Made by a program: the position numbers and the translations under genes. Below are positions 54,654 to 64,000 of a stretch of 64,000 nt of DNA, one piece after another; the stretch's first letter is position 1; every line of letters begins with the position of its first letter. This stretch comes from Phialemonium atrogriseum (Eukaryota; Ascomycota; Sordariomycetes; Cephalothecales; Cephalothecaceae). Under the pieces are notes generated by a model, which ran no database searches, had not been told where the DNA came from, and saw nothing but the letters and a program-made list of their open reading frames with translations. The DNA lies in the NCBI RefSeq assembly GCF_030411735.1, contig NW_026848149.1, positions 811,323 to 875,322 on the forward strand, written 5' to 3'.

Positions 54654-55038
54654 GATGGAGGACCGACAATTCGGCGGTATCGGTAAGCGCGGAACTGGGA
54701 CTGAAGTTGGGAAGTTTTGGATAATTGGGTTTTGAAGATGACCTAATAATTAAGTATCAGAGACGGGATTATGGGTGCGTGTTGCTATTGAAGTGGCCAA
54801 TGGGGCTTCTTTTTGACAGCGAAAGGGCGTGCCTAGCTAGGTGTTGCTCCCAAAGTAGCCAATCACAGCAAACCCCTATCGTCAGTTATGTGGATTCGAT
54901 TTCAACAACCAGGGCGAGATGACACTGTCTTTTACGACGTCGCAACTATAAATATATCTAGCATCTTCAAAGTCTAGGACACCTCGACTTCCCATACCAG
55001 CACAGTTGAGCCCGCGGATTTCACCTGAAGACTTCCAT

Positions 55039-55707
55039 ATGGACCACGCCCATGAACCCCGAACGCACTCGGTCATTGACCCGGCCATCCTCTATTGGGG
55101 CACTCCAGTCGTCTTGATAACCTCCACAAACGAAGATGGCACGTCCAACGTTGCACCCATGTCTTCTGTGTTTTGGCTCGGCCAGAACTGCATGCTGGGA
55201 CTAGGCTCGAGCGGGAAAACGCCCCAGAACATCCTCCGGACAAGACAATGCGTCCTCAACCTCCCCGACGATTCAGCCTTCATGACAACGGCGGTGAACG
55301 CGTTGGCGTGCACTACTGGCACCGAGATTGTCCCGCTGGCCAAGAAAGGGAGGGGGTATATCCACGTCAAGGATAAATGGCAGAGGGCACAGATCACGCC
55401 ACTGAAGTCGGACCTAATCGAGCCATGGCGGGTCAAGGAATGTCCTGTTCAGATGGAGTGCGAACTTGTGGCCAAGCATGACATGTTCGGGAACGAGCCC
55501 GGCCGTCTTGGTGCATGTATTGGACTGGAGGTAGTGGTACGCCGTGTTCATATTCGGGACGAGTTGCGGCTGGAAGGATACGCTGCTCGCATCGATCCGG
55601 ATAAGTGGCGACCAATGATAATGAGCTTCCAACAACTCTATGGGCTTCGACATGAGAAGTTAGCACAGAGCGTGCTGGGCAAGATTGACGAGGAGATGTA
55701 TCGGTAG
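55039..55707 (+). CDS. Flavin-reductase-like FMN-binding protein
   Basis: 222 residues from the ATG at 55039 (a TTG further up is not used). Split-barrel FMN-binding family: YWGTPVVLITSTNEDGTSNVAPMSSVFWLG, then GKTPQNILRTRQCVLNLP. A conserved-looking C-terminus (PDKWRPMIMSFQQLYGLR) suggests a family of stand-alone fungal and bacterial members. Cytosolic; may reduce flavin or bind FMN for an unknown reaction. It is head to head with the Ada-like gene, sharing about 385 bp of promoter. Confidence 0.8.
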   Translation: MDHAHEPRTHSVIDPAILYWGTPVVLITSTNEDGTSNVAPMSSVFWLGQNCMLGLGSSGKTPQNILRTRQCVLNLPDDSAFMTTAVNALACTTGTEIVPLAKKGRGYIHVKDKWQRAQITPLKSDLIEPWRVKECPVQMECELVAKHDMFGNEPGRLGACIGLEVVVRRVHIRDELRLEGYAARIDPDKWRPMIMSFQQLYGLRHEKLAQSVLGKIDEEMYR

Positions 55708-56325
55708 CAGCCATGAAAGACCAGTGCAACTGCGCTCTCGGGAGCCTAATTCGAAGTTAGACGGAAATTATCTAGACCAACCAGCGCTGCCAGATCCTCA
55801 ATTAAGGTCCTGTCTGGCATTAAATTAGTACCCTTAGGAGTGGCGTGCCATTCAAACGGCTTAGTGTCTCGTGCGCCTGAAAAAAAGGTTTATTCATGGG
55901 TGCGTGGAGGGCGCTGCCGGCGTTGGTCAGACCAAGAGGAGGGCCATCGAAGAGGGGTGGAAGTTAAGTTATCTTTCCTTCCAAGTACAGGTTGGCCGTC
56001 GAGAGAGCGCGACCCTAAATAAACCCCCCGAATAAACCCCCAGAGATAGCGCGACTCGCCGGGTTCACGGCGTGACTCATCGGCGAGTTGCATTAAGTTT
56101 GAGGTTGAGTTTGAGCTTGCGCATACCATGGTGGACATCAGCATAGACAGTTTATAGGAGGCCTCCCGGCTCAGCATCGGAGCGAACGTCTCCGATCCGA
56201 CGAAGGGCTCGCCGATAGAAACGGCCTTGCCGAGATCCATGGTGCGCAGGTTTATTGCGTAGCGACCCGAGGAAGATGTCTAGCCCATTGCTCGCCCTCA
56301 ATGGCGCCCGGGTTTGTGATGTCAA

Positions 56326-56480
56326 TTAATGGGGGATAAGCCGACCCAGGGGATCCAATTCGCCACCAGGATCAGGCATCAGCGAACCTGCGTAGTCAAA
56401 CTCATGCTGGCGCAACTGGTCCAGAATGTCGACGAGCTGCGAATAGAAATGATCCCTCCGTTGCCTGCTGTCCTTCACGA
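56326..56480 (-). pseudogene. Scrap of a fungal aminoglycoside-phosphotransferase-fold (APH) gene
   Basis: The minus strand reads RRDHFYSQLVDILDQLR then HEFDYAGSLMPDP and GRLIP before a stop. This matches the pattern of fungal APH-family kinases in which a helix is followed by F..AGSLMP. No Brenner motif (HGDL) or N-terminal part was found near it. It is probably a leftover fragment. Confidence 0.35.
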
Positions 56481-56693
56481 ACGTTTCCATCCAAGGCCTG
56501 CCCTCTTTTTGCTTTTCTCCCCCCTTTCGCCCTCTCCAATCAGCACTACGGCTCCGAACGACGCAATTCTGGACCAGGAGAAGCAAGCTCAATTCTGACT
56601 CTGCAAGGATTAGGCTGTAGCCGTTTTAGCCAGGGCTGAGCGCGGAGCTGCAGTAATTACTTCGTTCTACAGACCGCGATATTCCACCAGGCC

Positions 56694-57411
56694 CTAAAAC
56701 ACCCGGCTGACTTTCCCAGCCCTCTCTTGATCGTCTCCCCACCGGTCCTGCCACAGATCTGTGCCCACGTAGCGCCATCCCATGGGCGCGCCGCCCATGC
56801 CCCACCGGCTCTTCATCTCCGCCAGCGTCACGGGGCGGACCAGCTCGTAGAGCTCAAGCACGGGGTATCCGTACTTGGATTGTTTACGCCCGGCGTTGAA
56901 GTCGTCGTTGCCTATGCCGAAAGGCTCAGTCGGCACGGTACCAGGGGTACGGCGTACCGACGGTGGGATGACCGCGATGTGTCTGAAAATATATTAGTAG
57001 GAGATAGATGCGGAGATGGAGAAAAAGAGAAAGAATAAAGAATAAAGTGACCTACGTAATACACGCCCGACCCTCGCCGCCCCCGCGCGTCTCGTACAGC
57101 CACAGCCGCGTAACCTCATCGCGTAGCCGGTATTTGCGATACTCGTGGTTCTTCTGCCGGCTAGCGATGTTGGCTAGGTGGACGGGCTTGATGGCGAGGA
57201 GCACGTCAGATAGCACTCGGTCGTCTGAGGCTGACAACTTGGACTTGGACTTGGACTTGGCTGTCGGCGGCTTCTTGGATATCCGGAGTGTGTCCCTGCG
57301 CCTGGACGCGGTTGTTATGCTGGACGGGGCGGCCCGTGGAATGAAGGAACCGATTAGAGCGGACTGTGTGGACGAAGGAGGCTTGGTTGATATGGGACGT
57401 GAGGGTGCCAT
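56694..57411 (-). CDS. Conserved fungal protein of unknown function, two exons
   Basis: Exons 57056-57411 and 56694-56982 give 214 residues. The first 60 residues are Ser/Pro/Lys-rich with a Lys-Ser repeat (KSKSKSK). The core reads AIKPVHLANIASRQKNHEYRK, YRLRDEVTRLWLYET, THIAVIPPSVRRTPG and GIGNDDFNAGRKQSKYGYPVLELYELVRP. The pattern 'small basic-core domain with strand-rich layout, KxxEYRKY and xWLYE' recalls PUA/ASCH-like nucleic-acid-binding folds; this is a guess. The splice joint is in phase and restores a continuous core. Confidence 0.65.
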
Positions 57412-58823
57412 TTTTATTGAGATGGATGACAGGCGTGTGAAGTGGACGAGCGAGATGTTAATGTAGGTAGGTAGGTACATGTTACATGTGAGAGAAGCCC
57501 ACCAATAAATTGGCATGACTTCCCATCACGTGCCAGGCCTGGTCTCGTGCTGACACCGCCACCTCCACTAGCACCACCACAGTAGGTACTTGCACGGGTT
57601 GGCAGCCTTGGAGAGCATCCTCATTTGAGCAATACATTGAAGGGTACTAAATAGGACAGGAAACAGAGGAAGGAATCCCCGCGAAGGAGCTGTTGAGTAC
57701 CCCAGAATCCGTCCCCCTGTAGCTCTTCCTCGGTTGCCAAAAGTAGGCCTAACATCATTCATCTCTGAGGGGGTCCACTGGCGGAGATCTCCGTGTACTT
57801 CCGCCCACGTATAATCGTTGATATTTATGTGTCTTATATCTCCCATTTCTTCTCTTCCAAGATGACCCGCTGTAGATACTCGACTGAATATGTCCTAAAT
57901 AACTTCCTCGGATCCCCCACCCATCCCTCCAACTCCTCCCGACCTAGGAATCTGTGGAGGTCGGCCTCGAGCAGACCACCATGTGTGCATCCATTCTACC
58001 GTGTCCCCAGGGGCTAGGCGTAACCCTTGAGTAGCAGTAAGGATGCAACACCAAGTGAGCGCAAGGCTTGGGTGGTAGGCATAGACGGTAAGATACCGAC
58101 CTCAGCCCAAGATCAGCCCGCGTCAAGCCGAGCTCCAGGATCTTCAGCCCAAGCCCAGCGACAGCTACGCTTGGAGCAGTAGGAGCTCAGCTCTGGAAAT
58201 GGAAATTGATTTTAGAGCGCTTGAGTTTCGTCTCCGAGTATCCTAGTATACGCCGACCGAGCTCGCGAACCGTATGGGCTTCCACCAATCGTGCCAGGCC
58301 ATCGGATATATAATGTCCCCTGCAGGTCGCGTTCTTGCCAAGGCCTAGACTGCTCCGAGCATCTCACGATTGCTAAGAACCAGAAAGTTGAAAAAATGCA
58401 TCCCGGGGAGTTCTCGCTCTCTAGTGGTTTATTTATTTGATTTATTTATTTTGCGTTGGACGGGGTCCAAGCAATACTCAGTAGTGTGGTCGGGGGTTGG
58501 GCGAGGGCAACTCTCGGGAAACGCAACAACCTGTCTCTGTCCGACATTCACCCAAGACACTGCCGAAAACCCATGCGCTCGATTATTTGCATCTCATGTC
58601 ACTTGTCTTTCGGCCATGTTTGAATTGGTCCTACTTCCTGGGGACTTTTCTGTCATTATGCCGTCGATTTGGCCTTCGTTCTCTAGAAATCTCGACTTTA
58701 GAGTCATTAGAACGACACCGTTTGTGATTTGATTGACTACCTGGACGTGGTACAGGCTTTGGGAATCTCCTATCTTTTCATACCAGATTCACCTGATCAG
58801 AACTCCATGCGGTGCTGTGTCAT
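57412..58823. other. Intergenic region, nothing recognised
   Basis: 1.4 kb between the unknown gene's start and the end of the MetAP1 gene. Open frames are short and show no family motifs. Confidence 0.5.
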
Positions 58824-60225
58824 TTAACTAGGCATAGTTGGATGCGCCGTCGGCATCGGTATTGGGCCCCCTGGAGAATTTTCGTTTGCCGCAGTCAAGA
58901 CTTCGACGCCAGTTTCTGTGACAAGTAAGGTGTGTTCTAATTATACATATGTTAGCATTGGACCATAAACGCGAAATGCTATCTGTACACACCAAATTGA
59001 GCAGTCCGTTTGCCATCAACAGTTACGTTTGTCCACTCATCCGGCCAATAAACGTCCCGAGATTTTCCCAGCGCAAGGATGGGCTCAATTGTGAAAGTCA
59101 TTCCGGGTTTGCATACCCCTACTGCCTTGTTCTTGCCATAATGAGGTATCCACGGCGGGGGATGGAAATTGGTGTTGATGCCATGACCACCCCAGGTCGC
59201 GACGACACTGCAGTTTCTGGCCTTGGCATGCTTCTCAATGACGTTGCCAAACTCTCGTATTGGTGTGCCGGGCTTCACGAGCTTAATTGCCTCGTCCAAG
59301 CATTCCCGTGCCGTTTCAACTACTCTGACCGAGTCTGGGTCCGCCTTGGCTCGATCGCCCACATAATACGTTTCGTTTAGATCGGCGTGATAACCCTCGT
59401 GATATAATGAGATGTCGAGATTGATGATATCACCATCCAGAAGGATTCGCTGGTCGGGTATTCCGTGACAAACAACTTCGTTCGGAGAAGTACACATCGA
59501 TTTGGGAAAGTGATTATAGTTCAAGGGAGAAGGATATGACTGTCAAGGTTAGAAATAATTAACGTCATCCTTGAACCGAGTCGCGCTTACATTCCGTTCT
59601 ATGCAAGCTTTGTGGCAGAGCTCGTCAAGGTAATCTGTGGTGATGCCCGGCTTGAGTTCTGCAGCGACAATGTCCAGTACCTGTCGAGCTAATCTGCAAA
59701 CCTTGCGCATTGCCTCCTGCCCCTTGGCGTCTAGAATGTCAACTTTCGTCCCGTTCAAGCGCCGTTCGCTCTTCGGTATGCCAGTCTCGGCATAGTCAGG
59801 TTGTGTTATCGACTTGGGGACGGTGCGCTTCGCAGAAAGTGGATAGACTGGTCGGACAGTGCCGGTGAAGGAATATGTCGGGAAGGGATTGTAAAATCCG
59901 GTAACTGGGATCGAGTTTAGAGACAACCCCAGGTGGGATGAGTTTGTGTATGATACCATTTTGTGTCTTGCCTTGCGCTGTTTTGTGTAGGATTTTATGT
60001 TGGTTCTACAACACGAGATCTGTCAGCCTGAAGTCTTACTATATATAGTACGAAGAGGATACGGAAACAAACCCAGTTCCTCTTGAAGCAATCTTGGGAG
60101 CAGAAATAGCTATCCTTAATGCCCATCTTCATACATTTCGGGCACTGTAAATCCCCAGTATCATTTCCACAGTCTGCCCCTAGGCATTTCCTCTTGGATG
60201 CTGGTTCTGATGGATTGTCGGCCAT
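58824..60225 (-). CDS. map1: Methionine aminopeptidase type 1
   Basis: Minus-strand exons 60073-60225, 59957-60005, 59591-59904, 58993-59539 and 58824-58936 give 391 residues. The N-terminal zinc finger (CLGADC, CPKC, CSQDC, ended by the HKILH pair from exon 2) is that of eukaryotic cytosolic MetAP1. The catalytic core has the metal ligands in NLDISLY, HADLNETY, GGHGI, IEPIL and QFEH. It removes the initiator Met at ribosomes. Odd: the usual T-Y-C-G-H-G-I around the metal His reads T-W-G-G-H-G-I, and the following segment is NFHPPPWIPHYGKNK. These replace positions lining the Met pocket in MetAP1. It is head to head with a MetAP2 gene, 458 bp apart. Confidence 0.9.
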
Positions 60226-60683
60226 CGTGGCGGGGCTCGTTTCCTGAGATGTGATGCAGCGAGAACACCGAGGGGCGGTCAGTCGCAGGGATAGAAGCGC
60301 AAAGAGATGTATTTGGTTAGTCTTATGTCAGAGTTTTGCTCGGTGTAGATCGAAGGGCGCGAAAGATTTCCCCTAATTAATACATAAAATTCAGGTGTTG
60401 CAAAACGAGTGATGATTATTCACAAAGTGGGGGTATTTTCCCAGTATCGCATCTAATAAACACGTACATGAAGAAATATATATCCAAGTAATAACGCCAA
60501 GAGCCCTCTTCATTGCATAATTATGATTGCCCCGGATCACTGTAAACCCCGCGCCCTTCAGTCTACATCGGGCCCTCCAGGATATATCGCGAAGGTTTTC
60601 GTATATTTTGGCGAGGCAGTGGCTGGCGTCGAAGCTGACTGATTTCTTTCCACAAAACCCAAGAGACCACTCCTGTCGGCAAA
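60226..60683. promoter_or_regulatory. Shared promoter of the MetAP1 and MetAP2 genes
   Basis: 458 bp between the two start codons, so the two peptidase genes are probably expressed together. AT-rich stretches lie at 60375-60390 and 60440-60500. No clear paired binding site was seen. Confidence 0.45.
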
Positions 60684-62228
60684 ATGGCTGCTAAAGCCCC
60701 TGTCAATGATCTCAACACACTCAGTGGTGTGTCATTCGTCTCTTGAGCACATTTGGTGGAAGCGACACTAGCTAACAGGGGCTTGTGTAATTAGTCAAAG
60801 AATCTGGAAATGCCCACGACTCCGCCGGTGCTAACGGAACCGCAAACGGCGATGCTGCTGCAGAACACTCTGGCGAAGAATCCGATGACGATGCTGACGA
60901 ACATGTCACTGAAGCCACTGCTGCCGCTGGTCAAGGTGGCGCTAAAGAAAAGAAGAACAAGAAAAAGAAGCCTAAGAAGAAGAAGAAGAAGAAGAAGAAG
61001 GCTCTGACTGTCCAGACTGAACCTCCTTCAGTCCTCATATCCCAATTGTTTCCAAACAACAACTACCCCAAGGGCGAAGAAGTCGAATACATGGATGAGA
61101 ATCGATATCGCACTACCGACGAAGAGAAGCGCCATCTGGACAACATCAACAGCGACTTCCTCTCTGATTACCGCCAAGCGGCTGAGACGCATCGTCAGGT
61201 CCGCCAGTGGGCACAGAAACACATCAAGCCAGGTCAGACGCTCACCGAGATTGCTAATGGCATTGAGGATAGTGTACGACGTCTAGTCGGACACGATGGG
61301 TTATCCGAAGGCGATCCTATTATTGCTGGCATGGGTTTCCCGACTGGCTTGAATCTCGACGAGATTGCCGCCCACTTCAGCCCAAATGCAGGCAACAAGA
61401 CCGTACTTCAGCAGACCAATGTGATGAAGGTTGACATCGGCGTCCATGTGAATGGTCGTATCGTCGACAGCGCCTTCACCATGGCATTCGATCCCATGTA
61501 TGACAACCTCCTTGCAGCTGTCAAGGACGCGACGAATACCGGTGTCCGCGAAGCTGGAATTGATGTTCGCCTTGGCGAGCTGGGTGGGCTTATTCAGGAG
61601 GCTATGGAGAGCTATGAATGTGAGATCAACGGGACTACCTACCCAATCAAGCCGATTCGCAACATATGCGGCCATACCATCTTACCCTACAGCATCCACG
61701 GCACTAAGAGTGTTCCCTCTGTAAAGACGAACGACGCCACTAAGATGGAAGAAGGCGATGTCTTTGCTATTGAGACCTTTGGCAGTACTGGCACCGGCCG
61801 GGTTTATGATCAGGGTGAAGTCTCGCATTACGCCCTACGCAGTGATGCACCAATGGTGGACTTGCGTCTGTCTTCGGCCAAATCGCTGTTGAACACTATC
61901 AAGAAGAATTTCAGCACTCTTCCATTCTGTCGACGCTATTTGGACAGGCTCGGACAGGAGAAATACCTGCTCGGTGTATGGCATGCCCAGTTCTTAAAAC
62001 ATGTATCTGGAGTGGCTAACAATCGGGCAGCTAAACAATCTCGTCAAATCGGGCATCGTTGAAGATTACCCGCCTCTAGTTGACAAGAAAGGAGCATACA
62101 CAGCCCAATTTGAGCACGTAAGTAATCGTCTCGGTGCACTTGGAAGATCCCCTATTAATGACGCACACAAGACAATCTTGCTCAGACCTACCGTGAAGGA
62201 GGTCATTAGTCGTGGAGAGGACTACTGA
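60684..62228 (+). CDS. map2: Methionine aminopeptidase type 2
   Basis: Exons 60684-60726, 60795-61975, 62031-62117 and 62172-62228, 455 residues. The acidic N-terminus is followed by a Lys run (residues about 65-85), as in eukaryotic MetAP2. Metal ligands are seen in KVDIGVH, VDSAF, CGHTI, IETFGS and QFEHT. The His that fumagillin alkylates in human MetAP2 (H231) lies in AAHFSPN and is retained here. GHTILPYSIHGTK differs from the GHxIxxYxIHxGK usual in housekeeping copies as I remember them. It cleaves initiator Met. Located beside MetAP1 and a flavin monooxygenase, it may be a resistance paralogue; this is inference. Confidence 0.9.
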
Positions 62229-62342
62229 GAAAGTTGGCCGTTCTAGGAAAGGATGCTCCAACTGGGACGTTCTGGGATAATCTGCGCCTCATTGACCAGA
62301 AGTTCGAGCCTGTATCAGATCTATCTTCGCCTCCCAGAGACA

Positions 62343-64000
62343 TCAGAAATCTAGTGAATCTAACCCGGGTCCTTCTTGCCTCTCCACCAAGACCCAGTCG
62401 CCTTCTGCTTTTCCATTGTCACTGTCTTGGTCCCCATCCTTGCCCTTTCCTGGTATGGGGTGCTTGGACAAGTGCTCCAGTGCCCATATCAAGTCCTTTC
62501 CCAGCACAGGTGGTATCCTGCCCTCCCCTTTCAATGTCCCCAGTCCTGCAATCCTAAACAGACCTTCCAACCACGCCATCGTCTCCCCGGACTCCCACGG
62601 GATGTCATGGAACTTTCTCCTTTCCCTCTTCGTTTCCTCCTCCCTTTCCCTCTCCCAGCTCTCCTGCTCTTCTAATGGAGGAAGCGGAAGCGAGTTTCTG
62701 TCAGAAAAGAGCCGTGCAAGTGCAATGGCCTGGTACTCGAAGCTCCTGAAAGTTAAGGAGCGTGGGAGACCTACTATCCCGAGAGTTGGGAAATCCTGAA
62801 AGAAGGTGTGCCAGTAGCCTCGGATCAACTTTCCGGATTTGTAATCATACAGCGGACGCCCGTTGGTTTTAGCATCCCAGAAGGGGAATGACGCCTTGTA
62901 CCCCGTGCAATAGATCACCGTGTCAACGTCGTCCAAGTAGGTGTCGTCATCGAACACAACCCTACCGTTGAGCTCGTATTTCTTGACAATAGGCTTCCAT
63001 TCTATTCCTCGGGGTGGTCTATCGCCGTCCCACCTCGACTTGGATCTTCTCGACTGATAGAGCGGAAGACGAGCATATGATACCAATTCGGCGGCGAGGT
63101 CGTGGCCCGAAGTGGCGTTCCCAATGACCAGCACTTTCTTGGACGAGTAAATGATCGGTACGCGGTAGGATTTGGAGTGTACTACGCGACCTGGAAACTT
63201 CCTCGTGAAGTCTTCCAACCCTGGGACATGGGGAATCTATAACTATGTCAGACCAGTACGGGCGTATAGAAGGTGGGGAAGAGGGAAGAGGGAATAGCGG
63301 AGAGATGCTTGCGCACGTAAGGAACCGAATAATGCCCGTTCGCTATAACCACGGCATCGAACACTTCCTCCCACCAGATATCGACATGCCGGACAGAATC
63401 GCGTTTTCGAAGTGTCAGTTTCCATTTATCGGGCCCGGATCTCAACGTGGGAGAAAACCTGGCAACACTCTCCACAGTTGTGTTGAGCACCAGAAATGAA
63501 TCGGTTTTGTGGAGAGCGAAGTAACTCTCCACGTACTGACGGGGAATCCAGTGTGGAACAAAGGGTCCATACGCAAACCTGGCATCGGAAAAGCACATCG
63601 CAATGTCTGGGACATTAGTCCTGGGGTTGGATGGGCGTCAGTTTATGTAGAACAGACAGAATGCTGCAGTGAAATGGATTTAAACATACGTCAGAGAGTT
63701 ATAAATTGGCGTCTGGGAGAATCTCTCTTGGCCAGCCGGGGGTGTGATCTGCGGGAGATTATTCGGAATGTTCAAGGGCGGATCCGATTCTGGGGGTAGG
63801 CTTCCGGGTCTGGGGATGGCACTGGGCCATGACGTGGCGTCATAGATCCTATGAGGCTGTCAGGCTGCTGTCCAACCACGACTGAAGAAAGAGTTAATTA
63901 ATTAATTACCATGTGCCGCCGGCTGTCTCCCTTCGCTCAAATACCTGAATCCGCTCGAAGTAATTCTCTGCCTTGAATGCCGCAGCGGTAACCGCTCCTG
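62343..64000 (-). CDS. Flavin-containing monooxygenase, N-terminus beyond the window
   Basis: Minus-strand exons 63910-64000 (partial), 63690-63848, 63317-63620 and 62343-63236. The FAD motif's second half (AVTAAAFKAENYF...FERRETAGGTW) is at the window edge, so GxGxxG starts outside. It has the FMO fingerprint FxGxxxHxxxY (FPGRVVHSKSY) after IPHVPG, and the NADPH loop VLVIGNATSG. The C-terminal VIYCTGYKASFPFW is the typical TGY segment. The reaction is NADPH- and O2-dependent oxygenation (hydroxylation or Baeyer-Villiger type) of a small substrate. It converges on the MetAP2 gene. The gap from its stop to the MetAP2 stop is only about 115 bp. Confidence 0.87.

Noticed and set aside
55890..56240. 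116-codon minus-strand frame starting MDLGKAVSIGEPFVG
   Set aside because: No recognisable family; near the APH scrap but I could not align it to that family.
1..64000. CRISPR arrays, rRNA and tRNA genes
   Set aside because: No repeat-spacer pattern was seen and no cloverleaf-like A/B-box arrangement stood out by eye; a tRNA scan would be needed to exclude small tRNA genes fully.

Overview
This window is nuclear DNA of a filamentous ascomycete (Pezizomycotina, most likely a Sordariomycete). Most genes are split by short GT...AG introns of about 50-90 nt. There are six fungal-type transcription factor genes, several fungal MFS families and a Fot1/pogo-type transposon. No prokaryotic operon features, CRISPR, rRNA or convincing tRNA genes were seen. 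Intron borders below were placed by hand from splice motifs, frame continuity and protein-family continuity.

Layout. (1) 1-5.2 kb: the first exon of an MFS transporter cut by the window edge, a Zn2Cys6 regulator, a decayed C-terminal scrap of an MFS gene, and an intact MFS drug-type transporter. (2) 6-12.5 kb: a probable sugar-utilisation locus with a Zn2Cys6 regulator, a non-secreted GH32-type glycosidase and a divergently transcribed sugar-porter MFS protein. (3) 14.5-18.4 kb: a single-exon NRPS-like A-T-R-SDR reductase resembling the fungal glycine betaine reductase that makes choline. (4) 19.5-21.4 kb: two neighbouring genes, each interrupted by what looks like one extra base. (5) 22-24.1 kb: a five-exon Zn2Cys6 regulator with an intact 1,951-bp Fot1/pogo element (perfect 118-bp inverted repeats, TA duplication) inserted 133 bp upstream of its start codon. 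(6) 26.5-30.5 kb: an SDR, an unknown conserved protein and a secreted EGF/beta-propeller protein, then a 2-kb stretch holding a relic of an M3 metallopeptidase.

(7) 32.5-48.9 kb: the most coherent block, which looks like a catabolic gene cluster. It holds a cupin, two HIBADH-type dehydrogenases, two metallo-beta-lactamase-fold lactonase-like enzymes, two carboxymuconolactone-decarboxylase-family proteins (one with two domains), an allantoate-permease-family transporter, a zinc alcohol dehydrogenase and a large C2H2 plus fungal-specific-domain regulator. Three enzyme families occur twice as diverged paralogues, and several promoters share GCGGGG(G)AA-like sites. I infer uptake and breakdown of a lactone- or aromatic-derived acid; the substrate is not known.

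(8) 49-57.4 kb: a broken F-box-like gene, tandem repeats, an FAD-dependent oxidoreductase, an Ada-type alkyl-phosphotriester/AraC protein, a flavin-reductase-like protein, a phosphotransferase scrap and an unknown conserved protein. (9) 58.8-64 kb: methionine aminopeptidase type 1 and type 2 genes, head to head, followed by a flavin monooxygenase running off the window. A MetAP1/MetAP2 pair beside tailoring-type oxidoreductases recalls the self-resistance genes of fumagillin clusters, so the sequence beyond base 64,000 deserves attention.
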